Source of the DNA: Oligoflexales bacterium
GTDB lineage: Bacteria; Bdellovibrionota_B; Oligoflexia; Oligoflexales; CACXFL01
Assembly: GCA_028282865.1 (NCBI GenBank)
Contig: JANQHA010000420.1
Location: 1 to 6,357 of the forward strand
DNA length: 6,357 nucleotides
Direction of reading: 5' to 3'
Below, piece after piece: positions 5,006-6,357 of the stretch. The first letter of the stretch is position 1, and every line of letters begins with the position of its first letter. The translations under genes were made by a program, and so were the position numbers. A model generated the notes under the pieces. That model was not told the DNA's origin, did not search any database, and saw only the letters and a list, made by a program, of their open reading frames with translations.

Positions 5006-5710
5006 ATGTTTAAAATCTTTGTTATTACTCTTATTTTTTTGAGTTCGTGCAAGCAGCGTCAGTCGAACTTAAGCGAAGATATATATGATAAAAGAGAAAA
5101 CGATACCTATCTATATTGGCTTGCGAAGGATAAGAATCGCAAAGTTATATGTCGCGGCAAATGCGGTGATAGGGTTGATGAGTCAACCGGAATTGTTTCT
5201 GCTCGGTCACTATGTGTTGCCGGTTTGACAGGGATCGACAGCGGTGGTGCTGATAAGTCCATAGTTAAACGTCTAGAATCTCCAGAATCGAAATTAACTC
5301 CCGACCGCGATGCTGCTCTCTATTTGGATACATTATTTGGTAAAAAAGCATCTAAGACATATGACAAAGTCTGTGCAAAAGCGGTTAACATTGGAATTGC
5401 TCTTTTTATCGACCAAACCTCAAGGAGACTAAAAGTTCTTGAGGAAAATACCCGTGTATTGTCGAAAAAGGTTCACGAGAATATTCCTGATAACCATTGT
5501 AAGTATTCTTATCAAACTAACAATGGCCACCCGACAGTCATAACATATTGTAGAGAGGGCGAGAAAGCTGAGCCGTGTTGCCACAGGGCGAATTCTCCTG
5601 ACCACTACACAAGAGATAAACCTTTTGTTACAGTCCTTAAAGTCGATCGTGTGTGTAAATGCTTTATTGATGGCAAAAATTATGAGGTATATAACAAGTT
5701 TCGACGATAA
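5006..5710 (+). CDS. Cysteine-rich lipoprotein of unknown function, 234 residues
   Basis: The start is ATG 5006 with GGAGG 5 nt upstream. MFKIFVITLIFLSSC is a short lipoprotein signal ending in the lipobox L-S-S-C, so Cys15 should be lipidated after cleavage. The next residues (KQRQS) carry no Asp at +2, which favours the outer membrane. The mature part has ten further cysteines: 49 and 53 (CRGKC), 70, 123, 165, 182, 191-192 (CC), 217 and 219 (CKC), which suggests a disulfide-bonded fold. Residues 100-158 look helical (DRDAALYLDTLFGKK, then SRRLKVLEENTRVLSKKV). Residues 165-234 are a cysteine-dense, strand-like module, so the protein may have two domains. No family is recognised. It lies 108 nt after speD on the same strand, but the inverted repeat across its start suggests separate expression. 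A weak hairpin follows the stop. Confidence 0.85.
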   Translation: MFKIFVITLIFLSSCKQRQSNLSEDIYDKRENDTYLYWLAKDKNRKVICRGKCGDRVDESTGIVSARSLCVAGLTGIDSGGADKSIVKRLESPESKLTPDRDAALYLDTLFGKKASKTYDKVCAKAVNIGIALFIDQTSRRLKVLEENTRVLSKKVHENIPDNHCKYSYQTNNGHPTVITYCREGEKAEPCCHRANSPDHYTRDKPFVTVLKVDRVCKCFIDGKNYEVYNKFRR

Positions 5711-5711
5711 G

Positions 5712-5739
5712 GAGTGTTAAGAGTCACTCGTAAGTTTTT
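5712..5739 (+). terminator. Weak terminator-like hairpin after the lipoprotein gene
   Basis: GAGTG (5712-5716) and CACTC (5725-5729) form a 5-bp stem with an 8-nt loop. A run of five T follows five bases later (5735-5739). The stem is short and the T-run is displaced, so this is a marginal call. Its position between two convergent genes makes a terminator expected. Confidence 0.3.
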
Positions 5740-5758
5740 ACAGGTTTTGCTTGTCTAA

Positions 5759-6193
5759 TCAATAATTAGTTTTATGCTTCTTTTTTAAGTCTTTGAGGCC
5801 CATCTTGATTAATTTGGCGACGACCTTTAGGTCGATGTCTTCCAAGGATTTAAGGTAAAGGCAGCACTTACCAAGCTTATGTGGTCCAATCTTTTTTAGC
5901 AGTGGGGTGTAGTCCTGATAACCGGGCAAGATGTATAAAGTGGGTCCACTTTTTCTGGGGCTAAAACCGCAAGCCATAAATTGCCCTTCGTCACCATTGG
6001 AACGATGATAGGTATACTCGCCAAAACCGATGATGGAATCACCCCACATTTTAGGTTTCATTCCTGTGGTCTCTTTGAATACCTTCATTAAAGACTTACA
6101 GTCTTTTCTCAATTTCTCATCTTCAATGCTATTGATAAAAGCTGATGGACTCGCCTTATTCTTAGATGTTTTGAGCTTTATCTTTTTGGCCAT
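5759..6193 (-). CDS. DUF1801 (YdhG-like) family protein
   Basis: The 144-residue product has the marks of the DUF1801 family of small soluble proteins. A helix with SIEDEKLRKDCKSLMKVF is followed by PKMWGDSIIGFGEYTY (residues 47-62), FSPRKSGPTLYILPG (77-91), LLKKIGPHKLGKCCLYLKSLEDID (98-121) and a last helix VVAKLIKMGLK. The length fits the family. The biochemical function is not known. Some relatives have been linked to metal or stress responses, but the sequence here gives no evidence for that. The N-terminus is a lysine-rich tail before the domain. The start is ATG 6191-6193 with AAGG 5 nt upstream. It is convergent with the lipoprotein gene and lies 51 bp downstream of the partial gene at the right edge, so it could be the second gene of that unit, though an inverted repeat in the gap may mark its own promoter. 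Confidence 0.88.
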   Translation of the reverse strand: MAKKIKLKTSKNKASPSAFINSIEDEKLRKDCKSLMKVFKETTGMKPKMWGDSIIGFGEYTYHRSNGDEGQFMACGFSPRKSGPTLYILPGYQDYTPLLKKIGPHKLGKCCLYLKSLEDIDLKVVAKLIKMGLKDLKKKHKTNY

Positions 6194-6211
6194 AATAACC
6201 TTTTCCTGTCT

Positions 6212-6232
6212 TATTAGTGCCGATCTCTAATA
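6212..6232. repeat. Inverted repeat TATTAG-N9-CTAATA before the DUF1801 gene
   Basis: TATTAG (6212-6217) and CTAATA (6227-6232) are perfect 6-bp half-sites spaced 9 nt, a layout common for dimeric repressors. The repeat lies about 20-40 bp upstream of the DUF1801 start. It could also be a chance AT-rich palindrome. Confidence 0.25.
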
Positions 6233-6244
6233 GGATTTAATCTA

Positions 6245-6357
6245 CTACCGCCCTACGACGAAGTCTCTTACCACGTTTTGGGCTATGCCTTTTGAAATGC
6301 TACGAAACCTAGAATTGAGAGCTTCATCATACAAAAGATACTGAGTTCGGTCTTGGA
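6245..6357 (-). CDS. C-terminal end of an unknown protein entering from the right edge
   Basis: On the - strand the frame is open from the window edge to TAG 6245-6247 and codes for at least 36 residues, including YLLYDEALNSRFRSISKGI and ending in RDFVVGR. The composition is helix-like and natural for a soluble protein. The competing - strand frames stop sooner, and the + strand frame has no start near an SD, so this reading is preferred. Family and function cannot be told from the tail. It may head a unit with the DUF1801 gene 51 bp downstream. Confidence 0.5.
   Translation of the reverse strand, partial: QDRTQYLLYDEALNSRFRSISKGIAQNVVRDFVVGR

Noticed and set aside
6030..6230. + strand 66-codon frame
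   Set aside because: It is antisense to the DUF1801 gene, and its hydrophobic stretch is the complement of the lysine-rich N-terminus.

Overview
The window looks like chromosomal DNA of a Gram-negative, moderately AT-leaning bacterium. Three products carry export signals: a Sec-type signal peptide on the TPR/barrel protein, another on the 183-residue protein, and a lipobox on the 234-residue protein. The TPR/barrel protein also ends in the terminal Phe typical of outer-membrane beta-barrels. A TPR-plus-barrel protein next to small secreted proteins of no recognised family fits predatory or marine deltaproteobacteria-like groups such as Bdellovibrionota/Oligoflexia. That placement is an impression, not something the sequence proves. 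No mobile element, tRNA, rRNA or CRISPR array was seen.

Left part (1-885): the C-terminus of a rhodanese-domain protein enters on the + strand and overlaps tail to tail with a 100-residue unknown protein on the - strand. Upstream of that gene is a 308-bp gene-free stretch packed with repeats: a 29-bp exact direct repeat in two copies 126 bp apart, a 9-bp inverted repeat, and two hairpins of the dispersed palindromic type. One repeat copy runs almost up to the start codon of the 100-residue gene. It carries a 13-codon open frame, with a good ribosome binding site, that overlaps that start as ATGA.

Centre (886-3820, all - strand): a 183-residue secreted four-cysteine protein comes first, preceded by a sigma-54-like -24/-12 motif and followed by a strong hairpin. 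Next is a two-gene operon: a 560-residue TPR plus beta-barrel outer-membrane protein, then, 9 nt later, a 166-residue protein without a signal peptide. None has a function I can name with confidence.

Right part (3821-6357): speD, the E. coli-type S-adenosylmethionine decarboxylase proenzyme, is read on the + strand and is the best-identified gene. A 15-codon upstream ORF ends 2 nt before its ATG. After it comes a cysteine-rich lipoprotein whose ribosome binding site lies in one arm of an 11-bp inverted repeat; the other arm begins just after the speD stop. This would hide the site on read-through transcripts. On the - strand follow a DUF1801-family protein and the C-terminal end of another protein entering from the right edge.

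Apart from speD (spermidine synthesis; no speE is present here) the genes do not form an obvious single pathway. The most interesting signals are in the leaders: the stacked start signals inside the repeat, the short ORF before speD and the occluded start of the lipoprotein gene.
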